Shown here: in pieces, positions 14,392 to 21,693 of the stretch
Layout: the number at the start of each line of letters is the position of its first letter
Position numbering within the stretch: position 1 is the first letter of the stretch
IMG/VR virus record: IMGVR_UViG_3300028666_000056
Coordinates: 1-41,299 of that record
Reading direction: 5' to 3' (one strand)
Length of the DNA: 41,299 nucleotides
Source of the DNA: a virus
Made by a program: the position numbers and the translations under genes
Notes under the pieces: generated by a model
What the model was told of the DNA's origin: nothing
Seen by the model: only the letters and a program-made list of their open reading frames with translations
The model's database searches: none

Positions 14392-15324
14392 ATGAAACAA
14401 ATCATCTTAGCACTCAGTCTAGTTTTGTTGAGCGGATGCGGGCGAGTAATGGACTCCCGCTTTATGAGCGCACCTGGCGGCGGTAACACGCTGACGGAAA
14501 CGCCCGCTACTCCGGCACAATGCCCGAATGGTGGAACAGTTTTGAATGTCAACGGAAACCAATCCATCGTTTGTAACGGTGCTCCTGGAGCCAACGGTTC
14601 CAACGGCAGCAATGGATCGAATGGTGCAGCTGGTCCGCAAGGTCCTGCAGGTGCCACTGGAGCCCAAGGCGCTACAGGAGCCACGGGCGCTACAGGTGCA
14701 ACGGGAGCCACTGGTGCTACCGGCGCAGCTGGCCACAACGGTACTAATGGAACGAACGGGACCAATGGAACCAACGGCACCAACGGCACCAATGGAACCA
14801 ATGGAACCAACGGAGCGGGTTATCAGCCTGGTTTGTTGTGTGACGTTTATTCCATCAAACAAGCTGACGAGAATGGTACTGTGAATTGGAATACCCTATT
14901 ATCCGATGGGACTTTCAAATTCTCGACCGTACTTGCAAACTTGAATGTGCCGAACCAAAGCGCAAATGATTTGTTCGCCAGCTTCACCGCAGCGCAGCAA
15001 GCTTTGCTCGGATACACAGACTATGCCCTGGACTGCAGTGGCTACATCAACGTACCTGAGACGGGACTTTACAATCTCGTGCAAGGCAGTGATGATGGTT
15101 CTGAATTGGCAATCGACAACACGATCTTGATCAACATGCCTGACTTGCAACCCTATGCAACTTCGAGCAAGCAGGTTCAATTGTTCGCCGGTCGCCACAC
15201 CTTCAACGTGCTTTACTTCCAAGGTCCTCAGACCAACATCGGTCTGACTTTGACTTGGCAAGGTCCTGCCAATCAAGGCTTAGGCGCTGCAGTGACTGTC
15301 CCCGCGTCAGCGTTTACCCATTAA
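14392..15324 (+). CDS. Island gene 9: collagen-like lipoprotein with PA14-type domain
   Basis: A 310-residue lipoprotein. Residues 1-16 are a signal peptide with lipobox L-L-S-G-C (C16 lipidated; +2 Gly favours outer-membrane sorting). Residues 63-143 are Gly-X-Y repeats in two blocks, G-A-T and then N-G-T. The C-terminal half (about 150-310) resembles a PA14 domain: V-P-E-T-G-L-Y, then [23 protein letters not shown], and L-T-W-Q-G-P. PA14 domains bind glycans. The product would form a collagen-like trimer rod on the host cell carrying lectin heads, so it is probably a host-surface cargo gene rather than a virion part. I chose the ATG with AAGGA eight bases before it. A strong terminator follows. 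Confidence 0.85.
   Translation: MKQIILALSLVLLSGCGRVMDSRFMSAPGGGNTLTETPATPAQCPNGGTVLNVNGNQSIVCNGAPGANGSNGSNGSNGAAGPQGPAGATGAQGATGATGATGATGATGATGAAGHNGTNGTNGTNGTNGTNGTNGTNGTNGAGYQPGLLCDVYSIKQADENGTVNWNTLLSDGTFKFSTVLANLNVPNQSANDLFASFTAAQQALLGYTDYALDCSGYINVPETGLYNLVQGSDDGSELAIDNTILINMPDLQPYATSSKQVQLFAGRHTFNVLYFQGPQTNIGLTLTWQGPANQGLGAAVTVPASAFTH
14640..14817 (+). repeat. Tandem 9-base repeats coding for collagen-like Gly-X-Y
   Basis: Tandem short repeats inside the lipoprotein gene, in two blocks: variations of GGTGCTACAGGAGCCACG (Gly-Ala-Thr) and then of AACGGCACCAATGGAACC (Asn-Gly-Thr). Such repeats change copy number easily by slippage, so the rod length of the protein may vary between isolates. 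Confidence 0.85.
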
Positions 15325-15331
15325 ACGAAAA

Positions 15332-15351
15332 AGGCCAGGTTTCCCTGGCCT
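15332..15351. terminator. Bidirectional rho-independent terminator
   Basis: AGGCCAGG (15332-15339), loop TTTC, CCTGGCCT (15344-15351). TCTTTTATT follows on the plus strand; on the minus strand the hairpin is followed by TTTTCGTTT. It separates the plus-strand lipoprotein gene from the convergent minus-strand tail tube gene and stops both transcripts. Confidence 0.9.
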
Positions 15352-15379
15352 CTTTTATTCCATATTCTGATTTGAAATA

Positions 15380-15856
15380 TTATGTGCCGTCGTCTAAGTT
15401 GGCGGCTGATGCGGCTTCGTCGTCTCCGCCTTGTGCGATTCCGAACTCGTCCTCGCCCTTGATTCCGATGATGTCAATGCGGATATCCGACACGCCGCGA
15501 GCGGCAACGCCTGAACTCCAACCTTGAACGCGACAACCGGAAGCTTCAAAGATCGTGGTATTTGTCTGGCGGTCGAGCACAGACACGTTGAAATCTTCTT
15601 CAGTCAAAAGATTTTTGAGCAAGGTAGCGTTGGCGACCTTGTACGGACCAGCATTCACAACGCGATAACCGCTCAAGGACAGCTGAACAGCTTCTTGAGT
15701 GGTGGGCGTGATCTCTGCCGGATTGTACCGACCGAGGATGAATTGCGGGTCTTTCCCTTGGCGGATTGACCAAGTGCATTGCGAAAACAAACCGACCAAG
15801 GCTCCGTTAATCAGAATCTTGGCCCGCGCACCTGTTAAAATCTTAGCTTGTGCCAT
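15380..15856 (-). CDS. Tail tube protein
   Basis: A 158-residue protein immediately downstream of the sheath gene, the conserved place and size for the inner tail tube of contractile-tailed phages. It is beta-rich, with an N-terminal A-K-I-L-I-N-G-A-L-V-G strand pair and Q-L-S-L-S-G-Y-R-V-V, consistent with the Gp19/XkdM-type tube fold, and has an acidic C-terminus (D-D-E-A-A-S-A-A-N-L-D-D-G-T). AGGAG lies upstream of the ATG. Eleven bases separate it from the sheath gene, so both are read from the same late transcript. It forms the channel for DNA ejection. Confidence 0.8.
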   Translation of the reverse strand: MAQAKILTGARAKILINGALVGLFSQCTWSIRQGKDPQFILGRYNPAEITPTTQEAVQLSLSGYRVVNAGPYKVANATLLKNLLTEEDFNVSVLDRQTNTTIFEASGCRVQGWSSGVAARGVSDIRIDIIGIKGEDEFGIAQGGDDEAASAANLDDGT

Positions 15857-15867
15857 GTGTTATGCTC

Positions 15868-18657
15868 CTATTGCGATGCCGATTGAGTTACTTGGCTGAC
15901 AAGCAACGAGATCGGAACGAAGTATATAAGGCCGTTCAGCTTGATCTCTGCTTTCAGAACCATTGCGGGTCCAATGAGATTGGCCGTTGCGTTCTTATAG
16001 CCCTTCGGCGCATCGGACGAAGCCGAAATCCAGCGCAGGCGCTTGTAGTTGAACATTGAAGCGTCCAAGATACTGAGAGCGCCCTGTGCGGTGATCTCTG
16101 CTGCGGATTTCCCGTCGACTTGGCGGTCGAAGGTGTCGATGAGACTGAGAGTGATAAGATCGGAAACGTAGATCGCTTGCACCGAGTTGTAAACGAAATT
16201 GTTGTCGACACTGTATGTCGTTTGGTCCGAAACCCAACGGAATCCGCCAGTAGCCACAGGCTGCATGAACAGAAGTCCAGTTTTGAGTGCGTCGATACGA
16301 TCACCAGGAGACGTCGGGTCCCATCCGCTGACTGCGCCAAGGCCGTTGATGTTCGCGAATTTCTTCACGATGCCTTTGTAACCGGCAGCGGCTTGCATAC
16401 CAGCTGCAACGATTGAGGACATCCACGGTTGGAACAACGTCGGAGCACCGGCAGAGTTGACGCCTTGAACGGGCTGCATCGAAAGTGCAAAGCGGTAGTT
16501 GGCGATTGAGCCAGCTGCTTCGCGGATCTTCGAGTAAACATCCTGTTTGGAGCCGAAACCTTGACGGTTGTTGCGCATTTCAATCTCAGACATCAAGATG
16601 ACGTGTGAGCTGAGGTACTCATTGATCGCGTCGATGGTGTACGTCGAAGACGAGTCGGTCAAACCGGCTGCGATATCGAGAGTAGCATCTTGCGAGATCA
16701 AGGTGATCACGAAATTTGTGACGAGGCGTTGGCATGCGTCGATACCGGCCACGAAAGCGGCAGAAGTCGTTCCGTTTTTCGCACCGTTGTGCAAGAATTG
16801 GAAGGACGGAGTTGCATCGGGCAGACCAGGCATTTCGACAACCCAGTTCACCAGCGTATCAACATTCACGGCAGCTTGCCAGTTCGATGCATCCGATTTG
16901 ATACGAGCGTTCATCACGTCCGGCAAAGTCGAAGATGCGTTATAAGTTCCTTCGTCAAGAGTCGAGGGAGCTTGCGAGCTGTAGCGGGCAGAGCCGAGCG
17001 AAGCAGACCAGTTGGTTTGCGAATTGATGTAGGCCACAAGGTCTGACATCGTAACGAATTGCTGATAAGTGCAAGTGAATGCAACAACCGAACCAATTTT
17101 GAATTGGATGCTGGTCGGGCCGACAACTACGCTTGCGCTGTTGCCTTCGTAACCGACTTGGAGAATCACGTTACCGCCGCCTTGATAAGCTTTGGAGTAG
17201 CTGAGACCTTGGAGGATCGTCAACTGCATGATTTCTTCAGAAGCCGAGATGAGTTGCGAGTTCGAGAGACCTTCGTCTTCTCCGGAAGCATTCAAGAAGA
17301 TGGTGTGAACATCGCCTTCAAATGCCATCGTTTTACCAGCACCTTGCAAGACAGCTTGCAAAAGTTGGATGGGTTCTGCGCCAGACGCATATGCAACTGA
17401 GCCAGTTCCAGTTCCAGAAGAACCTTCGCTGATGCGAGTTGCGGATACAGTCGTCGAAGTACCTGCGGTAACTTGATAGAAGCCTGCTTGAACTGTGCTG
17501 AATGCAGAGGGTACAGTCAAGATGTCGCCAGCCTGTGGGATCGCGTTAAAGAACGTCGATGCAGGCGTTTGAATCTGGATCTGCGAACCGTTGTTTAACA
17601 ACACATTGTATGTGCCGTAAACGCCTAGCATGAAGTCACGGCTGGTGCCGGTGACGTTCTGGATGTTGATCTCGGAGTAGAGGATAATGTCAGTGTCATC
17701 TGCGTGGGTTGCGCCGGTAGCAGCTACGAGAGCGCCATTCGTTGCAACAGCCTGCAGAGTCAAAGTAGCCGAGGTAACCGTGTTGGTCACGCCAGTCACG
17801 ATGTAGGTTCCTGCGTTGGCTTGCGCGGTTCCTGCGATAGACGAGTTTTGTGCAGAGCCGTAATCGCCAGAAGCAGGGATAACTGCTACGTCGCCGATTA
17901 CAGGAGCGTTTGCCCAGAGGCTTCCAGCTTGCAATGTGACTTGCAAAGTTTTTGCGCTGAGGACAGCTGCCGTCAAAGTTAAAGCAGTGGTGCTAACCAA
18001 TTTCTTATGACCACCGTTCACCAATGTGCCTGCAGCTACGTTTTCCAAAGCGGAAACGAGAGCGTCAGGAGCCATCTTAGCAGTGATCGCGGTAGAGAGT
18101 AATGCTCCACCGTTTTCGCGGATTCCAACTGTCACAGTGCCGGACAATGCCGGAGCGTATGCGAAGAGTCCGGTTTGCGGAGCAACTTCAGGTTGGAAAA
18201 CTTCGGATTGATACTGGATCAAGTTGCCAGGAGCGCCAGGTTTCAAAGCTGTAGCGTTGGCATACGTCGGGCCAGTTGCGGGAGTCAAAGCAGCGCCTTC
18301 TGCGCGGATCATCAAAGAGCCGGTTGCAGGCGAGGACATGTTGGTTTTCACGATGCGGATCAAAGACACTGCGCCCAAGATGTTCGGGTCGTTTGCTGCG
18401 TCGATGATTTTGTTCACTGCGTCCACGATGGGTCCAGAGCCGTATTTGGCGAGAACTTTCGTGTACTGATCAGGAGTGTACTGAACAGCGGACAAGTCTG
18501 GTTCGTCGAGGAAGCCAGGACCTTGGTCAGCTTCACCAACGATAGTCACGACGCCAGCGGAAGCAGTTTGTGACACGCCTTGCAAAACGGCGAGTGACAC
18601 ATACGTGCCAGGGTCGATTAGCGTTATGCCATCATCTGTTGTATAAGACTGAGCCAT
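15868..18657 (-). CDS. Contractile tail sheath protein
   Basis: A 929-residue tail sheath. The N-terminus (P-G-T-Y-V-S-L-A-V-L-Q-G-V) and the C-terminal part (I-D-T-F-D-R-Q-V-D-G-K-S, followed by a long run to the end) fit sheath proteins, whose terminal arms lock neighbouring subunits. It is longer than common sheaths (about 400-700 residues). The excess lies in the middle (about 170-430), where Thr/Ala/Gly-rich beta repeats suggest inserted surface domains. A strong GGAGG precedes the ATG, and the late motif lies 24 bases before the start, in keeping with very high late expression. It drives tail contraction during infection. Confidence 0.85.
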   Translation of the reverse strand: MAQSYTTDDGITLIDPGTYVSLAVLQGVSQTASAGVVTIVGEADQGPGFLDEPDLSAVQYTPDQYTKVLAKYGSGPIVDAVNKIIDAANDPNILGAVSLIRIVKTNMSSPATGSLMIRAEGAALTPATGPTYANATALKPGAPGNLIQYQSEVFQPEVAPQTGLFAYAPALSGTVTVGIRENGGALLSTAITAKMAPDALVSALENVAAGTLVNGGHKKLVSTTALTLTAAVLSAKTLQVTLQAGSLWANAPVIGDVAVIPASGDYGSAQNSSIAGTAQANAGTYIVTGVTNTVTSATLTLQAVATNGALVAATGATHADDTDIILYSEINIQNVTGTSRDFMLGVYGTYNVLLNNGSQIQIQTPASTFFNAIPQAGDILTVPSAFSTVQAGFYQVTAGTSTTVSATRISEGSSGTGTGSVAYASGAEPIQLLQAVLQGAGKTMAFEGDVHTIFLNASGEDEGLSNSQLISASEEIMQLTILQGLSYSKAYQGGGNVILQVGYEGNSASVVVGPTSIQFKIGSVVAFTCTYQQFVTMSDLVAYINSQTNWSASLGSARYSSQAPSTLDEGTYNASSTLPDVMNARIKSDASNWQAAVNVDTLVNWVVEMPGLPDATPSFQFLHNGAKNGTTSAAFVAGIDACQRLVTNFVITLISQDATLDIAAGLTDSSSTYTIDAINEYLSSHVILMSEIEMRNNRQGFGSKQDVYSKIREAAGSIANYRFALSMQPVQGVNSAGAPTLFQPWMSSIVAAGMQAAAGYKGIVKKFANINGLGAVSGWDPTSPGDRIDALKTGLLFMQPVATGGFRWVSDQTTYSVDNNFVYNSVQAIYVSDLITLSLIDTFDRQVDGKSAAEITAQGALSILDASMFNYKRLRWISASSDAPKGYKNATANLIGPAMVLKAEIKLNGLIYFVPISLLVSQVTQSASQ

Positions 18658-18681
18658 TTAAAATACCTCCGAACTACAAAT

Positions 18682-18691
18682 AAGATTAGGT
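18682..18691 (-). promoter_or_regulatory. Late motif RCCTAATCTW, copy 3 (before tail sheath)
   Basis: The minus strand reads ACCTAATCTT, 24 bases before the sheath ATG. Its TAA is the stop of the 87-residue upstream protein. Preceded by CAGA, as in copy 2. The sheath and tube are among the most abundant late proteins, which supports a promoter role. Confidence 0.65.
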
Positions 18692-18949
18692 TCTGAATCC
18701 AAAGTCGCGAAGTCCATCATTGAACTTTTTGTAGTGCATGAACCCACGAGCTTCAAAATGCTTTTTCACGGCGACTTTGAGAGAGGGTTTGAACTTGTAC
18801 TTACTTTGGGTTTGCAACCACCAACGATCAAAAGAAATCGGAATGTCAGGCGTTTTAGCCGCAACCGGCGCTTGCGCAACAGGAGCGGGTGAGGCGTCTT
18901 CTGAAACAACTACGAATTCTTTGGCTTCTTCTTTTCGCTTTTGGTTCAT
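18686..18949 (-). CDS. Small hypothetical protein before the sheath gene
   Basis: An 87-residue protein. It has a charged N-terminal helix, an Ala/Pro linker (S-P-A-P-V-A-Q-A-P-V-A) and a basic, aromatic C-terminal part (F-D-R-W-W-L-Q-T-Q-S-K-Y-K-F-K). The C-terminus -F-R-T is produced because its TAA is the TAA of the late motif. Start is two bases after the stop of the upstream gene. Function unknown; perhaps a small virion protein. Confidence 0.6.
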   Translation of the reverse strand: MNQKRKEEAKEFVVVSEDASPAPVAQAPVAAKTPDIPISFDRWWLQTQSKYKFKPSLKVAVKKHFEARGFMHYKKFNDGLRDFGFRT

Positions 18950-18950
18950 A

Positions 18951-19805
18951 TTAGCATCCTTGTTTCATGTGTTTGGGCTTCCAAGGCTTAGCCAAGTCAG
19001 CTTTAATTTCTTCTTTCGACATGCGCATGCCAGCCGGTTTCGGCATAGCAGGTTGACCCATGCCAGGAGGCTTCGGGCCTGCACCAGCCGGTTTCGGCAT
19101 AGCGGGCTTTGCCATTCCAGGAGCTTTAGGAGCTGCCGGTGCGCCAGCGGGAGCCGGTGCGCCGAAGGCTTTGGTAAGCTCTTCAAACTTCTTAGGGTCA
19201 TCTTTTGCGGCTTTGAGCAAAACTTTCGCTTGATTCAAAATATCTTCAGCTTTCATTGCCGGAGCAGGCGCGGCGGGAGCTGCGGGCTTCTGCGCGGGAA
19301 CACCACCGGCAACGCGATTAGCGGGTGAACGCTCTTGTTGCGGGCCGTGGATCGTATGCAAATGGGCGAGCATGGCCTTTTGCTTCTCGGGAGTGTCGAG
19401 GATCTTTAACGCATGATGTAACGATTCATCGCCTTCAGCTACATTGTGAGCTTCAGCGGGCGCGGATTGAGGAGGATGCGGCTTGTCGTCTTTATGCATG
19501 GGCGCAGCTGCGGCGGGCTTAGTCGCGGGCATTGCGTCTTTTTGCATGTCAGGATGTTCCGACGGTTTCTTTTCAGAACTGATCTCGCCGCCTTGATCTG
19601 CAGCAGGAATATCGCTTTTTTTGATTTTCTTGTCGCGAAGATCGGCTTTGCGCTGATTTTCCATGGTGCGCTTTTCGAGCGCGGTACGCTCAGGAGAAGC
19701 TTTCGGAGCGGCACCTTTGGAAGCCTTTGTAAGTTCCTCAAATTGCTGGGGATTTTCCTTAGCGACTTTGAGAAGGTCTTGGGCCTGTTTCAGTACGTCT
19801 TTCAT
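18951..19805 (-). CDS. Low-complexity virion-type protein with duplicated helix motif
   Basis: A 284-residue protein when started at the ATG at 19805; an in-frame GTG at 19826 is less likely. A helical motif of about 28 residues (K-Q-A-Q-D-L-L-K-V-A-K ... F-E-E-L-T-K) is at the N-terminus and recurs around 190-220 (N-Q-A-K-V-L-L-K-A-A-K ... F-E-E-L-T-K). The rest is Pro/Ala/Lys-rich and disordered, with P-A-M-P-K-P-A-G repeats near the end. The duplicated helix may bind a repeated partner such as head or tail proteins. Late motif 41 bases before the start. No known family. Confidence 0.6.
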   Translation of the reverse strand: MKDVLKQAQDLLKVAKENPQQFEELTKASKGAAPKASPERTALEKRTMENQRKADLRDKKIKKSDIPAADQGGEISSEKKPSEHPDMQKDAMPATKPAAAAPMHKDDKPHPPQSAPAEAHNVAEGDESLHHALKILDTPEKQKAMLAHLHTIHGPQQERSPANRVAGGVPAQKPAAPAAPAPAMKAEDILNQAKVLLKAAKDDPKKFEELTKAFGAPAPAGAPAAPKAPGMAKPAMPKPAGAGPKPPGMGQPAMPKPAGMRMSKEEIKADLAKPWKPKHMKQGC

Positions 19806-19846
19806 GTTCACTCTACACCTCTCCACGAGATAGTTTCAATACAGGA

Positions 19847-19856
19847 TAGATTAGGT
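19847..19856 (-). promoter_or_regulatory. Late motif RCCTAATCTW, copy 4
   Basis: The minus strand reads ACCTAATCTA, the one copy with A in place of the last T. It lies 41 bases before the ATG at 19805, and its TAA ends the GP88-like gene. Confidence 0.55.
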
Positions 19857-21677
19857 TCTTGCTTTCAGGAGCCTGCGAAGGCTAAGTGGTTCCGATTTCT
19901 TAGTGTCAACGCCGTGCTTCAAAGCTTCCATGACTTCTTTTTGAATCTGAGGATTGCCCTTGATGTGCTCTTCGAGACCAGGGTACGATTTGTCGTACTG
20001 ACCGTGAATATAGAGACCGACCTTGCGATTGTTCTTATCGGCTGCAGCCAAATCACTTTCCATGGCATCGGCGTATCCAGCTTTCTTCATCGAAGCTTCA
20101 TCGGGGAACACGACGGCGTGCGGCTTGCTCGGGTCAATCAAGTGATCGTACTTCGAGCCCATTGACTGAACGACGTTGAAGTTCGGCAGCTTCTCAAGTT
20201 CATTGAGCCGCGAGCGAAGATTCGGGTGATGACTCTTGGTGTACGCATAAAATTTCACGTCAGGGTGAGCCTTCGCGATTTCGGTCCACTTGTCAATGTA
20301 CTGAGGCGAATAGAAATCACCAGAGTCGTGAACACGTATTGCCTTGATCGCTTTCGCGCCCTTGGCAGTCTTTGCTTTTTGAATCATGTCGACCATCTTT
20401 GGCACGAAATCTTCTTTCTGTGACGCAAGCCAGTTCGACACGCGGGGAGGCATTGTCGTTTTCCAGAAGCGAAGAAATGAGCCCGTGTCGGCGTAGCAAT
20501 ATTTTGCGCACGAGCCAGCACCAGGACATGTTTCGATTGGAACCAGATTGAATGATGCAATGCCGTCTTTCGCTAGCTTGGAATTCGTAGTACTCAGAGA
20601 AACCTTCGTCTTTTCAGGGTCGGCCATGAGCTGACTTTTGACGTCTTGAACGCGTGCCCGTTGATTGGGTCGCTCGGTTTTCGGATTGTACGGTTTCGGA
20701 GCTTCTGCTGCCGGAGCAACTGGAGCTGCTGAAACATTCTTTGCATCATCTTCTGCTTTACCAAATAAATTACCAAATTCTTGAGCGACGTTCGCTAGGC
20801 CGGTTTTTTCAGGCAGACCACCGCTCATAGCTTGTTGAACTTGATGGCCTCTCTCTTGTAACGAAGGTCCGGTCGACGTTGTTTCAGTCGGAGGAATTGG
20901 GACTTGACCACCGTCTTTCTCAAGCTTCTTCTTTGCGGTTGGATGCTCGTCTTTGACCGTGGCATATCCAGGCTTTGCATTCGGGTGAGTTTGGCCAGGT
21001 TCTTCGCCAATACCTAAAAGCTTAAGCGACATGCGCTTGCCTTCCGGTACGTTCTTGCGCCAAACATCTGCGACAAACTTTGCAGCTTGTTCGCGAAGCG
21101 GATGTTCTTGTGGAATGACATTGCCAGCTGCAAAATGCTGCTTCAATTCATGCGGAATTTCGATTCCAGCGATATGGGTCGCAGGTGCCAATTTAGGAGC
21201 TGGTGCTGGCGACACTTGCGCCGCAGCGGGTTTGGCAGATTGGGGATTCACGCCAACTTTCTTGCCGACCAAGAAGCGATTCTTGACCAGGACTTTTCCG
21301 AAGCCAGTTTTGGCGGGAGCTTGAGCCGACGGCGCTAAAACGATGCGACCGTGCGGATTTGACGGCTGATCGCGCAAGCCCGCCGCTGTGCTAGTATGGG
21401 TCTGCGGAGCTGGTTTTGGCTGAACTGGCTTTTTGAATCCACGACGCATTGTGGCAATGTATGAATTTTTTCTCATTTCTTCTTTGGTGTCACCGTATAG
21501 TTTGGCGTCAGAACCTGATGTAGTGCTATGATCGGCAGACGAAACGGCAGCTTTGCTGCTATCATCGTTGGAAACCGGCGTAGCTCCTTGGGAATCAGCG
21601 GAAGGCTGATCGGCAGAATTATATGCGCCTTCTGCGGTCGTTCCATTGATTTCGGTCATGTCGTCGTGATCGCTCAT
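19851..21677 (-). CDS. GP88-like Cys-cluster domain on a disordered N-terminus
   Basis: A 608-residue protein. Residues 1-340 are low-complexity (Ser/Ala/Pro/Lys) with short helical islands. The C-terminal 250 residues resemble the phage GP88 family: T-C384-P-G-A-G-S-C390-A-K-Y-C394-Y, an Arg/Asn-containing helix (R-V-S-N-W-L), then R-V-H-D-S-G-D-F-Y-S and K-F-Y-A-Y-T-K-S-H-H. The three close Cys and the alternating beta/alpha order recall metal- or Fe-S-binding TIM-barrel enzymes, but the reaction of GP88 proteins is unknown to me. Lying among structural genes with a disordered tail, it may be packaged. Its TAA is in a late motif (C-terminus -A-R-T). ATG 21677 has no ribosome site; ATG 21659 is an alternative. 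Confidence 0.65.
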   Translation of the reverse strand: MSDHDDMTEINGTTAEGAYNSADQPSADSQGATPVSNDDSSKAAVSSADHSTTSGSDAKLYGDTKEEMRKNSYIATMRRGFKKPVQPKPAPQTHTSTAAGLRDQPSNPHGRIVLAPSAQAPAKTGFGKVLVKNRFLVGKKVGVNPQSAKPAAAQVSPAPAPKLAPATHIAGIEIPHELKQHFAAGNVIPQEHPLREQAAKFVADVWRKNVPEGKRMSLKLLGIGEEPGQTHPNAKPGYATVKDEHPTAKKKLEKDGGQVPIPPTETTSTGPSLQERGHQVQQAMSGGLPEKTGLANVAQEFGNLFGKAEDDAKNVSAAPVAPAAEAPKPYNPKTERPNQRARVQDVKSQLMADPEKTKVSLSTTNSKLAKDGIASFNLVPIETCPGAGSCAKYCYADTGSFLRFWKTTMPPRVSNWLASQKEDFVPKMVDMIQKAKTAKGAKAIKAIRVHDSGDFYSPQYIDKWTEIAKAHPDVKFYAYTKSHHPNLRSRLNELEKLPNFNVVQSMGSKYDHLIDPSKPHAVVFPDEASMKKAGYADAMESDLAAADKNNRKVGLYIHGQYDKSYPGLEEHIKGNPQIQKEVMEALKHGVDTKKSEPLSLRRLLKART

Positions 21678-21683
21678 AGTTCA

Positions 21684-21693
21684 AAGATTAGGC
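21684..21693 (-). promoter_or_regulatory. Late motif RCCTAATCTW, copy 5
   Basis: The minus strand reads GCCTAATCTT. The TAG stop of the Nudix-GNAT gene shares its first base. Only six bases lie between it and ATG 21677. If it is a promoter, the mRNA would be nearly leaderless, or translation starts at ATG 21659. Confidence 0.55.

Noticed and set aside
14259-14862. Two long antisense frames rich in Val-Pro-Leu or Gly-Ser opposite the lipoprotein gene
   Set aside because: They are mirror images of the tandem Gly-X-Y repeats and have no ribosome site.
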